DNA of 64,000 bases from Marinagarivorans cellulosilyticus (GCF_021655555.1 NZ_AP023086.1:2076685-2140684); one strand, 5' to 3'; counted from the first letter of the stretch, positions 1 through 8,815 are shown. Notes: a model not told the origin generated them from the sequence alone. Made by a program: numbers and translations.

Positions 1-204
1 AAAAAGGCTAAGCCTTCCGGCGCTTACTGTGGTTTTTTTCCCCCCTAGCATGTAGGTAACAGACCCAGCTGGGAGTAGGTTAATTTCTATCTCGTTGTGG
101 TGGTCTGGGCGAGGCATAATAGTAGGTTGCCAATTTACACACGTTAAGCCGTAAGGTTCAAAGTGAGGGCGACCGGGGTCAAAGGATACGCTGAGATTAT
201 TCAT
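1..204 (-). CDS. AraC-family regulator, N-terminal sensor part (cut by window edge)
   Basis: Reading the minus strand from the ATG at 204 gives 68 uninterrupted codons to the window edge. The peptide contains HHNEIEINLLPAG and TYMLGGKK, which resembles the cupin/AraC-binding N-terminal domain that senses a ligand in AraC/XylS regulators. The helix-turn-helix part would lie outside the window, so DNA binding is inferred, not seen. The gene is transcribed away from the ybaN side and has about 230 bases of upstream space. It could also be a stand-alone cupin protein. The target genes cannot be told from here. Confidence 0.6.
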   Translation of the reverse strand, partial: MNNLSVSFDPGRPHFEPYGLTCVNWQPTIMPRPDHHNEIEINLLPAGSVTYMLGGKKTTVSAGRLSLF

Positions 205-321
205 TATTAACTAAACCAACTGTAAAAAGTGAATGCTGTGCGTATTGTTGTTAAACAGATACCGACAAGCTGCTCAGCTAATAGTAGGTTAAAAATCAAT
301 CATTTTTAAGATAAAATTGGT

Positions 322-352
322 CAAAAAGGGTGATGGGATTCGCACCTTTTTG
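322..352 (-). terminator. Possible terminator downstream of ybaN
   Basis: CAAAAAGG(G)TG pairs with CACCTTTTTG around a short loop, with one bulged base. It lies just past the ybaN stop. The minus-strand side ends in a short T run within the stem rather than a long T tail, so the call is moderate. Confidence 0.4.
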
Positions 353-434
353 GCTTTACCTCAAATGTGTTGATTGGTATTACCTTTAATCCAAGAAATT
401 TCACTTAAGAGCGGTCGATACTATTAAATGCTAG

Positions 435-791
435 CTATTGCTCGGGTCTTCGCCAGATATAAATTGAAACGATACTACCTATAATTGCGAGCATTACCAC
501 TAAATAAAGCTTCTTTATTAATAGCATCGAAATAATCATGCCTGCCCATATACTAACGATAGCACGCAATTTTACAGTGCGAGGTATCGTTTTTTGGCCT
601 GACCACTGTTGCACTAGCGGCCCGAGAATACGGTGATTAAACAGCCAGGTACGGCACCGTGGTGATGATTGGCTAAAGCACCAAGCGGCGACCAGTAAAA
701 ACGGTACGGTTGGTAGAAGGGGTAAAAAGATGCCGATAACGGCAAGCACAACGGTCAGCCAGCCAATAGTCATTAAGAATATATTTCGCAT
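435..791 (-). CDS. ybaN: YbaN/DUF454 family inner-membrane protein
   Basis: A 118-residue protein made almost entirely of hydrophobic segments: roughly residues 5-40 (with the GIFLPLLPTVPFLLVAAWCF motif region) and 78-112. Between them is a short basic loop carrying SSPRCRTWLFNH and LGPLVQQW. The PLLPTVPFLL stretch followed by FxxSSPR is the hallmark of DUF454 (E. coli YbaN), a small membrane family of unknown biochemical role that in some organisms sits next to priC or haem genes. The length matches the family (about 120 aa). It is the last gene before a hairpin at 322-352 and lies 43 bases after the DUF6445 gene on the same strand, so the two may be co-transcribed. Function unknown; family call firm. 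Confidence 0.85.
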   Translation of the reverse strand: MRNIFLMTIGWLTVVLAVIGIFLPLLPTVPFLLVAAWCFSQSSPRCRTWLFNHRILGPLVQQWSGQKTIPRTVKLRAIVSIWAGMIISMLLIKKLYLVVMLAIIGSIVSIYIWRRPEQ

Positions 792-834
792 AATGCCCGT
801 GCTGTATTGGGTTTGTTAACTAAGCCTAGGTGGC

Positions 835-1518
835 TTACACAAATTCTAATAGCATATTTGCTGTTAGGCGACCTGTCAGCGGGTTAGCGTCTATATCGGT
901 TTTTGGGTTAACTAGAGCGGTATGCAGCAAGCAACCGGGGTAGGCGACAAGGCGATTCAGTTTAAATTCTAATTCGCGGTAGCACTCGTATTGCTCGTTA
1001 TTGGCTGGGCAGTATGCGGCGCTTTGCGGTGTAAAGTGCTGAAGGTTATTTTTCACGTAATCAAAATACGTTTGTTGCCTTGCTTCGTTTATATATTCAA
1101 ACCCTGTGGGTTTATGTCTGAATAAACCTGTACCGCCATGAGGTTGATCATTTAAATAATGTAAAACTGCAATCGTATATTGGCTTGGCGTATCAAAATG
1201 CGGCAGTGTCTGAATGGCTTTTAATTCGTGCGGTTGGCGCGTAATGAGCGAATAACGCAAGTCGACGGGTTTAGCTGTCAAATGTTTGGGAATGTTATAA
1301 ATAGCATATAGGTGCGGTATAAGGGGCCTTACGCAGTCTAAAACATATTCTGCCGGCAGCCGTGAGCGCATGCCTGGGTAAAAACTATTGGCATCTTGAT
1401 TAAAAGCCGATTGTTGTACGGCGTAATCAATAATTTTTTTGGTATCTGAAACATAGTCGTCAATAATAATGACGGGGTTTTTACTGTGCCCAAGATGTTC
1501 AACCCTTGGCTTGCTCAA
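835..1518 (-). CDS. DUF6445 family protein, probable 2OG-Fe(II) dioxygenase-like fold
   Basis: A 227-residue soluble protein. The start is a TTG preceded by a strong AGGAG ribosome binding site, and no in-frame ATG lies close by. It carries NPVIIIDDYV at the N-terminus, an HxD pair at H107/D109 (LPHFDTPSQY), GGTGLFRHKPTGFE, a later histidine at H199 (GCLLHTALV) and an arginine at R217 (TGRLTANMLLEF). HxD...H plus a downstream Arg is the iron and 2-oxoglutarate binding pattern of dioxygenases. The overall sequence resembles DUF6445 proteins, which often neighbour tryptophan halogenase-type genes and TonB receptors; none is seen here. Substrate unknown. Enzyme class is inference from the motif spacing. 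Confidence 0.7.
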   Translation of the reverse strand: MSKPRVEHLGHSKNPVIIIDDYVSDTKKIIDYAVQQSAFNQDANSFYPGMRSRLPAEYVLDCVRPLIPHLYAIYNIPKHLTAKPVDLRYSLITRQPHELKAIQTLPHFDTPSQYTIAVLHYLNDQPHGGTGLFRHKPTGFEYINEARQQTYFDYVKNNLQHFTPQSAAYCPANNEQYECYRELEFKLNRLVAYPGCLLHTALVNPKTDIDANPLTGRLTANMLLEFV

Positions 1519-1619
1519 GTGACTCTCCTGTTGGCTTGCGGTGGTAGCCGCTACTGTCAGTTAAAAGCAGTAGCGGGTTTAATGCTTGCGCAATAATATT
1601 TAACGCTTTTAGGCGCTCT

Positions 1620-2819
1620 TTAATCAACGATGCAATGCGGAACAAAGCGCGAGCTGTCTTTGGTGATTAGCGTATTGTCTTCGCGAATACCAATGCCAGC
1701 GGGTTCGTCGCCGACGACCCAGCTGCCAATAACGGCGTATGTATCTTCGTTTTTTTGTGATTTTGTATTCACGCGGCTAAAGCGCGGTAATTCGCAGAAG
1801 GCTTGGCGGATGGTGGCTATATCGTTATAGGGGCCATCTTCTTTTAATGTTTCACCGGCATCGGTGATTATTTCTACGTTGGCGCCTTCGCGGGAAAATA
1901 GCGGCTTGCGCACCCAGCCTGCTTCCAGAGCTGGTCGGTTTGCTGCGCTTTCGCTGTTTTCTTCGAAAAAAGCGGGCAGTAAATTAGGGTGGTTTGCGTA
2001 GCGTTGCCACAACAAAGGTAATATGCCTTTATTGGATAGCAGCATTTTCCATGGCGGTTCGATCATTTGGGTTTGGCTGGTTATTACGACTTGGCCAAAG
2101 TCTTCGCGCAGCATAAATTCCCAAGGGTAGAGTTTAAATAGCCCTAAAATTTCAAAATCTTCTTCATCAATAAATTGGCCGTTATATTCACCAATGTTTT
2201 CGAGTGGAATATAGCGCGCATCAATGCCGCTTTGGCTGGCGATATCCATTAAATAATTGACTGTGCCTTTATCTTCGGCGCTTTCCAGTACGCTGGTAAA
2301 ATGTAGCGGTGTTGGGAAAGGCAGAGTTTTAAAGGCGTTTTCGAGCTGGTCTTGTAGGGAATTAAATTGGTCTGCAGTAGCGGGCAACAAACCACTGGCT
2401 ATTTGTTGCTCTAGCCATATCCACTGAAAATAACCGGTTTCAAATAAGCTGGTAGGCGTGTCGTAGTTTAGCTCTAATAATTTAGCTGGGCCTTGGCCGT
2501 TATAGGCTAGATCCATGCGGCCATAAAGGTGGGGGTCGCTGTTGCGCCAACTGTTGGCAACATGATTCCAGTAGCGCTCGGGTACATCTAATTGGCTTAG
2601 CAGTTGCTCGCTATTAATAATGTCGTCAATAAGGCTTACCGCCATTTGGTGTAATTCGGCGGTTGGGTCTTCAATATCGTTTTCGATTTGTGCTAACGAA
2701 AACTGGTAATAAGCACTTTCGTCCCAGTAGGGTTCGCCGTCGATTGTGTGAAAATCAAAACCGACAGCTTCGGCTTGGTTGCGCCAATCGGCGCGTTCAG
2801 CAATGGAAATTCGCTTCAT
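1620..2819 (-). CDS. ygiC: Glutathionylspermidine synthase-family ATP-grasp ligase (YgiC/YjfC type)
   Basis: A 399-residue protein matching the C-terminal synthetase half of glutathionylspermidine synthase. It has MKRISIAERADWR at the start, YGRMDLAYNGQGPAKLLELNYDTPTSL near residues 95-125, KLYPWEFML, WKMLLSNKGILPLLW, and the glycine-rich RKPLFSREGANVEI loop expected to clamp ATP. No amidase domain is present, as in E. coli YgiC and YjfC, which are ATP-dependent ligases of unsettled substrate. It lies two bases after the stop of the ygiB-like lipoprotein gene, so translation is probably coupled. Gene order with YgiB and a DUF350 protein repeats the E. coli ygiBC / yjfL-yjfM-yjfC arrangement, supporting a shared envelope role. 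Confidence 0.9.
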   Translation of the reverse strand: MKRISIAERADWRNQAEAVGFDFHTIDGEPYWDESAYYQFSLAQIENDIEDPTAELHQMAVSLIDDIINSEQLLSQLDVPERYWNHVANSWRNSDPHLYGRMDLAYNGQGPAKLLELNYDTPTSLFETGYFQWIWLEQQIASGLLPATADQFNSLQDQLENAFKTLPFPTPLHFTSVLESAEDKGTVNYLMDIASQSGIDARYIPLENIGEYNGQFIDEEDFEILGLFKLYPWEFMLREDFGQVVITSQTQMIEPPWKMLLSNKGILPLLWQRYANHPNLLPAFFEENSESAANRPALEAGWVRKPLFSREGANVEIITDAGETLKEDGPYNDIATIRQAFCELPRFSRVNTKSQKNEDTYAVIGSWVVGDEPAGIGIREDNTLITKDSSRFVPHCIVD

Positions 2820-2821
2820 AA

Positions 2822-3472
2822 TTAGCCGCCAAAACTGTTAGCACGAAAAGACGCTTGTTTACCAAAACCGCCGCGTGGCACCAAGCGCCCGGCTTGGGGT
2901 TTTATGCGGCTAGGGTTAACTTTTACTGGGCCGGTGGTACGTGATACCGCGGTATTATTGGCTGTGCGATAAGTGGCGCGGTCGTCGCCAGACTTATACA
3001 ACGGCTGGCTGGCCACATTGCTGCGCGTTTGTGTTGCGCCATTGCCTGCGGTGGTTTTTGTGCCTGTTTTGTTATCGCCTGCTTGTGGGCCATTGCCGGT
3101 AAATTGGTTGCCCGAGCGATTAAACATTTGGCCGGCTAAATAACCCATCATTAACGGCATAAAAAAGCTGCCGCCTTGTGCGCTTTGTTGCGGAGCCGTT
3201 TCGCAGCCGCCTACGCCAAAGTCGGCTTCGCACTCGGCTTTATTAGCATATTTTGGGGCTGTTTGTGGGTGCAGTGCTAGTGCTTGTTGATAATCGGCTT
3301 CGCACTGTTCTTGGGTGCTTAAACCTGATTGCGCACATTGCTCTGGCGTTTGATAGACCAAGGCCGGTTCGTCATCGGGGTGTTTAACACAGCTTGCTAG
3401 TGTAAAGGTTGTGGCCGGCACCATTAGAATAAGTGCGGCTTTTTTACTGCGTTTAAAAGTTTTAATCGTCAT
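2822..3472 (-). CDS. ygiB: YgiB/YjfM (DUF1190) family lipoprotein
   Basis: A 216-residue protein with a basic start, a hydrophobic stretch and a lipobox (TFTLASC, Cys near 28), so a predicted lipoprotein. The mature part holds paired cysteines in YQTPEQCAQSGLSTQEQCEADY and NKAECEADFGVGGCE, typical of DUF1190, then a Gly/Asn/Thr-rich low-complexity stretch and a basic tail ending near GGFGKQASFRA. The family partners with YgiC-type ligases, as here (stop two bases before ygiC). The Cys/Gln-rich repeats and glycine-rich tail fit a surface- or envelope-exposed protein. Biochemical role unknown. Confidence 0.85.
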   Translation of the reverse strand: MTIKTFKRSKKAALILMVPATTFTLASCVKHPDDEPALVYQTPEQCAQSGLSTQEQCEADYQQALALHPQTAPKYANKAECEADFGVGGCETAPQQSAQGGSFFMPLMMGYLAGQMFNRSGNQFTGNGPQAGDNKTGTKTTAGNGATQTRSNVASQPLYKSGDDRATYRTANNTAVSRTTGPVKVNPSRIKPQAGRLVPRGGFGKQASFRANSFGG

Positions 3473-3481
3473 GGTTTTATC

Positions 3482-3895
3482 CTAGTAGCTCATACAGGCT
3501 GAATTAATAAGGCCAACGGCAATAGCGGAGGCTGCCACTAACGTTGCGCTGGCGAGTTCGCCTTGTTCAATACGTTTAGGTAAGTCGGAAACGACAACCC
3601 GCAAAAGTACAAATGTTAATGCTTGTACAACTAATGCAACGGCGCCCCAAAGTGCGCAATCGATTAACGACATTGAATGGGTAATGGCGCTGGCAAGCGG
3701 TAACGCAAAGCCAATTAGTGCACCGCCAAAAGCAAGGGCCGCAGCATTATTATTTTGCCGAATTAAGCCAAATTCATCGTGAGGGGTTAGCCAAGTGTAA
3801 AGTCGAATAAAAATAAGGCTAAGGGTGATTGCGAGTGCAAAGTAAGCCAAAAATGCAGGTAAACCCGCGAGGGATTGTGTTGTGGTTTCTAACAT
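3482..3895 (-). CDS. DUF350 (YjfL-like) inner-membrane protein
   Basis: A 137-residue integral membrane protein with four hydrophobic segments (about residues 12-32, 50-72, 80-102 and 115-135). It contains the family-typical NNAAALAFGGALIGFALPLAS and DCALWGAVALVVQ regions, which define DUF350 (E. coli YjfL). Nine bases separate its stop from the ygiB start, and it follows the unrecognised 141-aa gene by 18 bases. DUF350 proteins nearly always accompany a YgiB lipoprotein and a YgiC ligase, so a membrane complex is a reasonable inference. No transport substrate is known. Confidence 0.85.
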   Translation of the reverse strand: MLETTTQSLAGLPAFLAYFALAITLSLIFIRLYTWLTPHDEFGLIRQNNNAAALAFGGALIGFALPLASAITHSMSLIDCALWGAVALVVQALTFVLLRVVVSDLPKRIEQGELASATLVAASAIAVGLINSACMSY

Positions 3896-3913
3896 GTGTT
3901 TTTCCGGAATGGT

Positions 3914-4339
3914 TTAAGTGTGAGTAAGGCGCGGTAATAAATCGCTGATGTAATCAATTATTTTTACCGTGTGGATATTATGGGGGCCGTAGTCGCCGCC
4001 TTCAAAGGTCGGCTTAATAAAACCAAAGCACTCGCCTTCGGCAAGGGTGAGGCCATCGTCATTGAGCATGGCTTGAGCATTAAATTGATACCATTGATCA
4101 CCTAAATCAAGGGAAACCGGCGGCAGGCCGTGTTCGGCAACCAAGTCACTGACATCGGTAATAGTGCCGTCGGTAAAGCTGTACAAAATATGTTCATTCG
4201 TGTTGGGCACATCGACTTGGCGCTGAATAAAAACATCGCCAAAGGCTGTGATGTCGAGCAAGGTGTCTTGATCGGTCAGCGACAATATTTTGCGCAATTG
4301 CAACATAAGTGGTGGGCTTATGGTGATGGGGTAGTGCAT
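3914..4339 (-). CDS. Unrecognised 141-aa protein at the head of the DUF350-ygiBC operon
   Basis: An acidic soluble protein without signal peptide or membrane segment. The middle carries IQRQVDVPNTNEHILYSFTDGTI and LDLGDQWYQFNAQAML, and the end ECFGFIKPTFEGGDYGPHNIHTVKIIDYI. I do not recognise the family with certainty. Position alone suggests a counterpart of E. coli YjfI (DUF2170) or YjfK (DUF2491), which open the equivalent yjf operon. It is separated by 11 bases from the DTW-domain gene upstream and by 18 from the DUF350 gene downstream, so it is almost certainly translated in the same message. Ordinary codon use; no sign of decay. Confidence 0.75.
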   Translation of the reverse strand: MHYPITISPPLMLQLRKILSLTDQDTLLDITAFGDVFIQRQVDVPNTNEHILYSFTDGTITDVSDLVAEHGLPPVSLDLGDQWYQFNAQAMLNDDGLTLAEGECFGFIKPTFEGGDYGPHNIHTVKIIDYISDLLPRLTHT

Positions 4340-4350
4340 AGGTTGGCCTG

Positions 4351-4941
4351 TTAACGCATGTGTTGGCTAAATGATAACTGCATTTGATGAAGGCAATCAT
4401 ACAGTGGCTGCACGTTACAGTGCTCCGCTTTTTGTAGGCATATGGCCACGGCTTCCAGTGTTGATAGGTAATGGGCTTTGGGTGCCTTGCGAATATGGTA
4501 TTGAGAGGTTGTTGTTTCAATGCTGATCTGTGGGTATTGCTGTAGCCAAGGGTTGAGCTGCCACAGTTTATAAGCCTTCTTCCATGTACCGTCTAAAAAC
4601 AATAAGCGTAGCGCGAGGGCTGGCTGCTGGGTCTTTTCTTGCTGTTTGATAAAAGCTTCGAGCGGCAGGCTGCCGGCTGCTGGGTAAACGACAACAATCG
4701 GCCTGGCTTCGGTTGCCAGTTGGCTTTGCAGCTCCGTGAAATCATCGGCTTGTTCACCCATCCATACGCGGGCTTTAGGCATGCATAGGGTCACTAAGCG
4801 GGCGGTATTCTTGGCGGCTTTTTGCTCGCTAGGGTGCTGCAAGATGTCCACATTGGCCATGCTTTTTACCGGTGCTACAGCGCAGCAGATACAAGTGCTT
4901 AAGGGGTAAAGGCATATTTGGCAGTGGGGTCTTTGAGTCAT
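4351..4941 (-). CDS. tapT: DTW-domain tRNA-uridine aminocarboxypropyltransferase (TapT/YfiP family)
   Basis: The protein starts best at the ATG at 4941 (MTQRPHCQICLYPLS), giving 196 residues; upstream codons in the open frame add a hydrophobic non-homologous leader. It has four cysteines in CQICLYPLSTCICC (probable zinc site), HPSEQKAAKNTARLV, the DxTW signature in LFLDGTWKKAYKL, and a C-terminal RKAPKAHYLSTLEAVA. DTW/TapT enzymes transfer the aminocarboxypropyl group of S-adenosylmethionine to U47 of tRNAs (acp3U). It is the first gene of a five-gene minus-strand run and divergent from the phytase-like lipoprotein gene. Confidence 0.85.
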   Translation of the reverse strand: MTQRPHCQICLYPLSTCICCAVAPVKSMANVDILQHPSEQKAAKNTARLVTLCMPKARVWMGEQADDFTELQSQLATEARPIVVVYPAAGSLPLEAFIKQQEKTQQPALALRLLFLDGTWKKAYKLWQLNPWLQQYPQISIETTTSQYHIRKAPKAHYLSTLEAVAICLQKAEHCNVQPLYDCLHQMQLSFSQHMR

Positions 4942-5102
4942 GCGGCGGTTACGGCGGCTATCTAAAAGCAGGTGGATGAACAGTGCGAAGGGCACACTAT
5001 CAGTTCCGCGGTCACAAAAAAACCATAAAAGCGTCATTAATAATTCATGCTAGCCCCGTACAAAGGCGCCTTAATTTTTTGATTGATGTACCGGAGTCCT
5101 AC

Positions 5103-7475
5103 ATGAATTTTCAAAAATCGGCCCTCGCCTTTGCTATTACTTTATCGTTGGGCGCATTAAGCGGCTGTAGTGATGATGACGATAAAAGCTCGCTAGCTTC
5201 AAGTGTTGCAGCAAGTAGTGATGCCCAAAACTCCAGTGCTGCTAGCTCAAGCGCAGCTGCGCTAGCGATGACTTTTAACCGGCTATCGACCTTTGCTGTG
5301 TGTGAGCAATTGGATGCCACCTGTAATGTTGACGATGAAACTGTTGCAGAGATTGTGACAGCGAGCAACGATGGCAATACGCTCATTTATACCGACGGCG
5401 TACAAAATAGCTTGGGTTTTATCGATATTACCGATGCCGCGATGCCTAAAAAAATGGGTACGGTGGTATTAGCGGGCGAGCCAACATCCGTTGCTGTAGT
5501 GGGTAACTATGTGGTTGCCGGTGTGAATACCTCGGCCGATTACGTCAATACCTCGGGTGAACTTGCGATTATCGATTTAGCGACTCAAATGATCGTACGC
5601 ACTCTGGATTTAGGTGGCCAGCCAGATTCAGTGGCCGTTAGCCCCGACGGCAAATATATTGCCGTTGCGATTGAAAACGAACGTGACGAAGATCTAGGCG
5701 ATGGCATGCCGCCGCAACTACCGGCTGGCTTTTTAATGGTGGTAGATGTTGCCGATACTGTGGATGCATGGGCTGCGCGCAAGGTCGAGTTGGTGAATCT
5801 TGACGATATGTTGTTCCCGGCCGATCCAGAGCCAGAATTTGTATCGATTAATAGCGACAATATTGCCGTTGTTACCCTGCAAGAAAATAACCATATTGCG
5901 ATGGTCGATCTTGCGTCGGGCGCTGTGACTGCGAGCTTTTCTGCTGGTACTGTCGACCTTGTTAATATTGATGCCACTGAAGAAGGCGAGCTGCACTTTA
6001 CTGAAAGTTTGGATGGTGTAGTGCGTGAGCCCGACGGCGTGACCTGGATGGGCACCGAGTATTTTGCGACAGCCAACGAAGGCGATATGGATGGCGGTAG
6101 CCGCGGTTTTAGTATTTTTGATAAAAATGGCAACGTTATTTGGGATGCCGGCAACATGCTAGAGCATTTAGCGGCGCGTTTTGGCCACTACCCTGACGAG
6201 CGTGCGGGCAACAAAGGTAACGAGCCAGAAAATGTGGCTTACGGTATGTATGGCGATACAGGCTATTTGTTTGTTAATGCCGAGCGCGCAGGCTTAGTTT
6301 TTGTATTTGATGTAAACGACCCGACCGCGCCTTTATTTAAACAAGCGTTACCTGCCGGCGTAGGCCCTGAAGGGGCGCTGGCTATTCCATCACGCAACTT
6401 GGTCATTGTCGCCAACGAAAAAGATGCTCGCGCAGATAAACTACGTTCCAGCGTTATGGTGTATCAGCTTGGCGATGGCACAGCGCAATATCCAACAATT
6501 GAATCGGTTAACCGCGATAACGATACGCCGATTGGCTGGGGAGCAATGTCGGGTTTGGCCGCTGGCACCGACAATACGCTCTACGCCATAGAGGACAGCT
6601 TTTACAATAGCAACCGTATTTTCACCTTGGATGTTAGTGCTCAGCCTGCGAAATTAACCGCCGAAACAACGCTGATGGACAGCAACGATGTATTGGCGAG
6701 CATGCCTGCTGCCGACCTTGCTGAAGATGATATTGCCCGCGCTGGTGTGTTTGATAAACATGATTTAATGGCGATGATAAACAGCGATAAAAGCGTTAAC
6801 CTCGACCCAGAAGGCATTGCCGTGGCAAGTGATGGCGGCTTTTGGTTGGCATCTGAAGGTGCCGGTACTGTGGGTGACGATACGCGGCCAATAGAATCTT
6901 TAAACCTATTATTAAAAGTGGCAACAACCGGCGTGATCGAAAAAGCCATCACGCTGCCAGAAGCCGTGAATGCAATGCAGGTGCGCTTTGGTTTTGAAGG
7001 CGTTACCGAGGCCGATGGTAAAGTTTATGTCGCCTTTCAGCGCGCTTGGGGTGACGAAACCGAGGTGCGTATTGGCATTTATGATATCGCCATGGAAAGT
7101 TGGGAGTTCGTTTTTTACCCGCTTGATGCTAAAGAATCACAAGCCGGCGGTTGGGTAGGGCTTTCTGATATTACGGCGATAGGTAGCGGTAAATTCCTTG
7201 TTTTAGAGCGCGATAACCAAAACGGTTTTGATGCGGCTATTAAGCGCATCTACGAAATAGACTTAATGTCTGTAGCCGCTGGCAGCACAGTAACAAAAAC
7301 CTTAGTGCGCGATTTAATGGCAGACCTAAGACAAACGAAAGGCATGGTACCCGAAAAAATCGAAGGCCTGGCTGTAACAAGTGAGGGTGACGTTTATATC
7401 GTGAACGATAACGACGGTGTGGACGATAACAGCGGCGAAACACAATTAATGAATTTGGGTAAGTTGCTGGACTAA
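5103..7475 (+). CDS. Lipoprotein with beta-propeller and esterase-like phytase domains
   Basis: Translation from the ATG at 5103 (MNFQKSALAFAITL) gives 790 residues; the upstream frame lacks sense as a leader. The signal ends in a lipobox (LGALSGC, Cys near 22), followed by an Asp run and a Ser/Ala linker (SSLASSVAASSDAQNSSAASSS), a layout typical of Cellvibrionaceae secreted proteins. The N-terminal half carries propeller blades such as GQPDSVAVSPDGKYIAVAI and PENVAYGMYGDTGYLFVNAER. The C-terminal half matches esterase-like phytase domains (LDPEGIAVASDGGFWLASEG, VRFGFEGVTEADGKVYVAFQR, EKIEGLAVTSEGDVYIVND). It is likely an outer-membrane-anchored phosphoesterase releasing phosphate, possibly from phytate; activity is inferred. 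Monocistronic, closed by a strong terminator. Confidence 0.8.
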   Translation: MNFQKSALAFAITLSLGALSGCSDDDDKSSLASSVAASSDAQNSSAASSSAAALAMTFNRLSTFAVCEQLDATCNVDDETVAEIVTASNDGNTLIYTDGVQNSLGFIDITDAAMPKKMGTVVLAGEPTSVAVVGNYVVAGVNTSADYVNTSGELAIIDLATQMIVRTLDLGGQPDSVAVSPDGKYIAVAIENERDEDLGDGMPPQLPAGFLMVVDVADTVDAWAARKVELVNLDDMLFPADPEPEFVSINSDNIAVVTLQENNHIAMVDLASGAVTASFSAGTVDLVNIDATEEGELHFTESLDGVVREPDGVTWMGTEYFATANEGDMDGGSRGFSIFDKNGNVIWDAGNMLEHLAARFGHYPDERAGNKGNEPENVAYGMYGDTGYLFVNAERAGLVFVFDVNDPTAPLFKQALPAGVGPEGALAIPSRNLVIVANEKDARADKLRSSVMVYQLGDGTAQYPTIESVNRDNDTPIGWGAMSGLAAGTDNTLYAIEDSFYNSNRIFTLDVSAQPAKLTAETTLMDSNDVLASMPAADLAEDDIARAGVFDKHDLMAMINSDKSVNLDPEGIAVASDGGFWLASEGAGTVGDDTRPIESLNLLLKVATTGVIEKAITLPEAVNAMQVRFGFEGVTEADGKVYVAFQRAWGDETEVRIGIYDIAMESWEFVFYPLDAKESQAGGWVGLSDITAIGSGKFLVLERDNQNGFDAAIKRIYEIDLMSVAAGSTVTKTLVRDLMADLRQTKGMVPEKIEGLAVTSEGDVYIVNDNDGVDDNSGETQLMNLGKLLD

Positions 7476-7502
7476 CGTTTAGCCATTTTTACCGTTAGCT
7501 TT

Positions 7503-7530
7503 AAAGGCCGCACCTAGTTGCGGCCTTTTT
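7503..7530 (+). terminator. Rho-independent terminator after the phytase-like gene
   Basis: AAAGGCCGCA and TGCGGCCTTT form a perfect 10-bp stem with a six-base loop, running straight into a T tract. It begins 28 bases after the stop codon at 7475. Confidence 0.9.
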
Positions 7531-7677
7531 ATTTTGCGGTGATTGCAGGCAAAGCATAGGGGTTTGCTTAGGATGGAGCTTGGGGGTAGTATTCGCCGCA
7601 AACATTAGCGGTACTTACATATCATCAAGGGCGCCTGTGTCATGTGCGCTTTAATCTTATCTAAAGGAATATCTATT

Positions 7678-8484
7678 ATGAAAACACTCCCTTTTGCTCT
7701 GTGTGCCTTTATGGTGTTAGCGCCAATACATGCATTGGCCGAGCAAAAAACAATCGCAAAGGCTGAGCAAAGTAAGGACTCCTTGGTAGCGCAACGTGAT
7801 CTGCGCAACAAAGAGCAGGCAGATCAGTATTTAACTGAGTTGAATCGTGCTCAGGGTGCGGCGCTAATAGATATTGCGAATAAAATATCGGGCTCTGGTG
7901 TTGTTACGCCAGAGTTAACTGCAACGTTAAAAGCAAAAACAGCAAGTTTGTTGGCTGCAAACATTGAGTATGCCAAAAATAAAGATACTGCCCGCGAGCT
8001 TAACGCTGTAATGCGCGCTTACGGGGCAATGGGGTATTCGGCAGAGGCCGAGCGCTTGATTCAAAAAGTATTAGACACTAGCCCATCACGTGGTGTACGC
8101 AATCGTGCTGTGCGGTTGATACCGAAACTCCATTGGTTCTCAGAGCGAAATAGCATCATGAAATCTATGATGTACTACAAGCCTGAGCAAGCAATAGAAA
8201 CACACCGTTTAATGGCTCTGCTTTCCTCGGACAGCCCAATTTTTCGACGCTATGGCGCTGAAGAGCTTAATCGCCAGGGCGGTGCTGATTCGGAAGCGTA
8301 TGCGCTAATGGCTAAAATCTTGGAAAAAGATAAGTATGTTCAATCTGGCGACGCCCTAGATGCGATGGCATGGTACGCAAAAGTATTATCTATATATGCA
8401 AAAAGTGATTACCGAGATTTATTACTTGCCATAAAAAATGATAAGGCTGTTTCGAAAAAGCTGCGAAAATATACCAAGCCGTAA
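7678..8484 (+). CDS. Secreted alpha-helical protein of unknown function
   Basis: The start at 7678 is preceded by AAAGGA and begins a classic Sec signal (MKTLPFALCAFMVLAPIHALA, cleavage after ALA); the longer upstream frame is unlikely. The mature protein, about 248 residues, is Ala/Leu/Lys-rich and predicted to be almost all helix, with paired repeats such as ARELNAVMRAYGAMGYSAEAERLIQKVLDTSPSRGVRNRAVRLI that look like HEAT/TPR-type solenoid units. No catalytic motif, cysteine pair or membrane segment is visible. I do not recognise a family. It stands alone between two terminator-like or non-coding spacers; periplasmic location is inferred. Confidence 0.75.
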   Translation: MKTLPFALCAFMVLAPIHALAEQKTIAKAEQSKDSLVAQRDLRNKEQADQYLTELNRAQGAALIDIANKISGSGVVTPELTATLKAKTASLLAANIEYAKNKDTARELNAVMRAYGAMGYSAEAERLIQKVLDTSPSRGVRNRAVRLIPKLHWFSERNSIMKSMMYYKPEQAIETHRLMALLSSDSPIFRRYGAEELNRQGGADSEAYALMAKILEKDKYVQSGDALDAMAWYAKVLSIYAKSDYRDLLLAIKNDKAVSKKLRKYTKP

Positions 8485-8605
8485 CAATTAAATGGCTGAG
8501 GTATAGCGTTGAACATTCACGGTGAAGAACCACGTTTTTTGCCGTGAAGGTTTGCGTTTTACCAGCGTATGGCTAATGCTATTTAATACGAAATACCACA
8601 CTCTA

Positions 8606-8815
8606 TTATTGTGATATTTCTCGGTAATCGGAAATCAAATTAATAATTTCGTGGTCGCTAATACAGGCTTTTAAAGCTTCATCTAAGGTGGGGCGCTGGG
8701 GGAGGTGAATGTTAAATTTTCGTTTTAACATTTCAATAACTTCACTATCAGCGTTTGGGTCTATAGTGGTACCGGCAAAAACGGCTATGCGTTGTTGTAT
8801 AAATTCTTTTTTCAA
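8606..8815 (-). CDS. Small 69-aa protein of unknown function, TTG start
   Basis: The frame opens with TTG at 8815, right after an in-frame stop and a TAGGA ribosome binding site ten bases upstream; no ATG is available. The peptide (MKKEFIQQRIAVFAG, DSEVIEMLKRKFNIHLPQRPTLDEALKAC, HEIINLISDYREISQ) has balanced composition, helical periodicity and no hydrophobic segment, as expected of a real small cytosolic protein. It is divergent from hemC. I cannot assign a family. It is kept because the composition is protein-like and the ribosome site fits. Confidence 0.5.
   Translation of the reverse strand: MKKEFIQQRIAVFAGTTIDPNADSEVIEMLKRKFNIHLPQRPTLDEALKACISDHEIINLISDYREISQ

Noticed and set aside
4983..5102. 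Upstream extension of the phytase-like lipoprotein
   Set aside because: The 40-residue extension has no signal features and the ATG at 5103 starts a clean lipoprotein signal.
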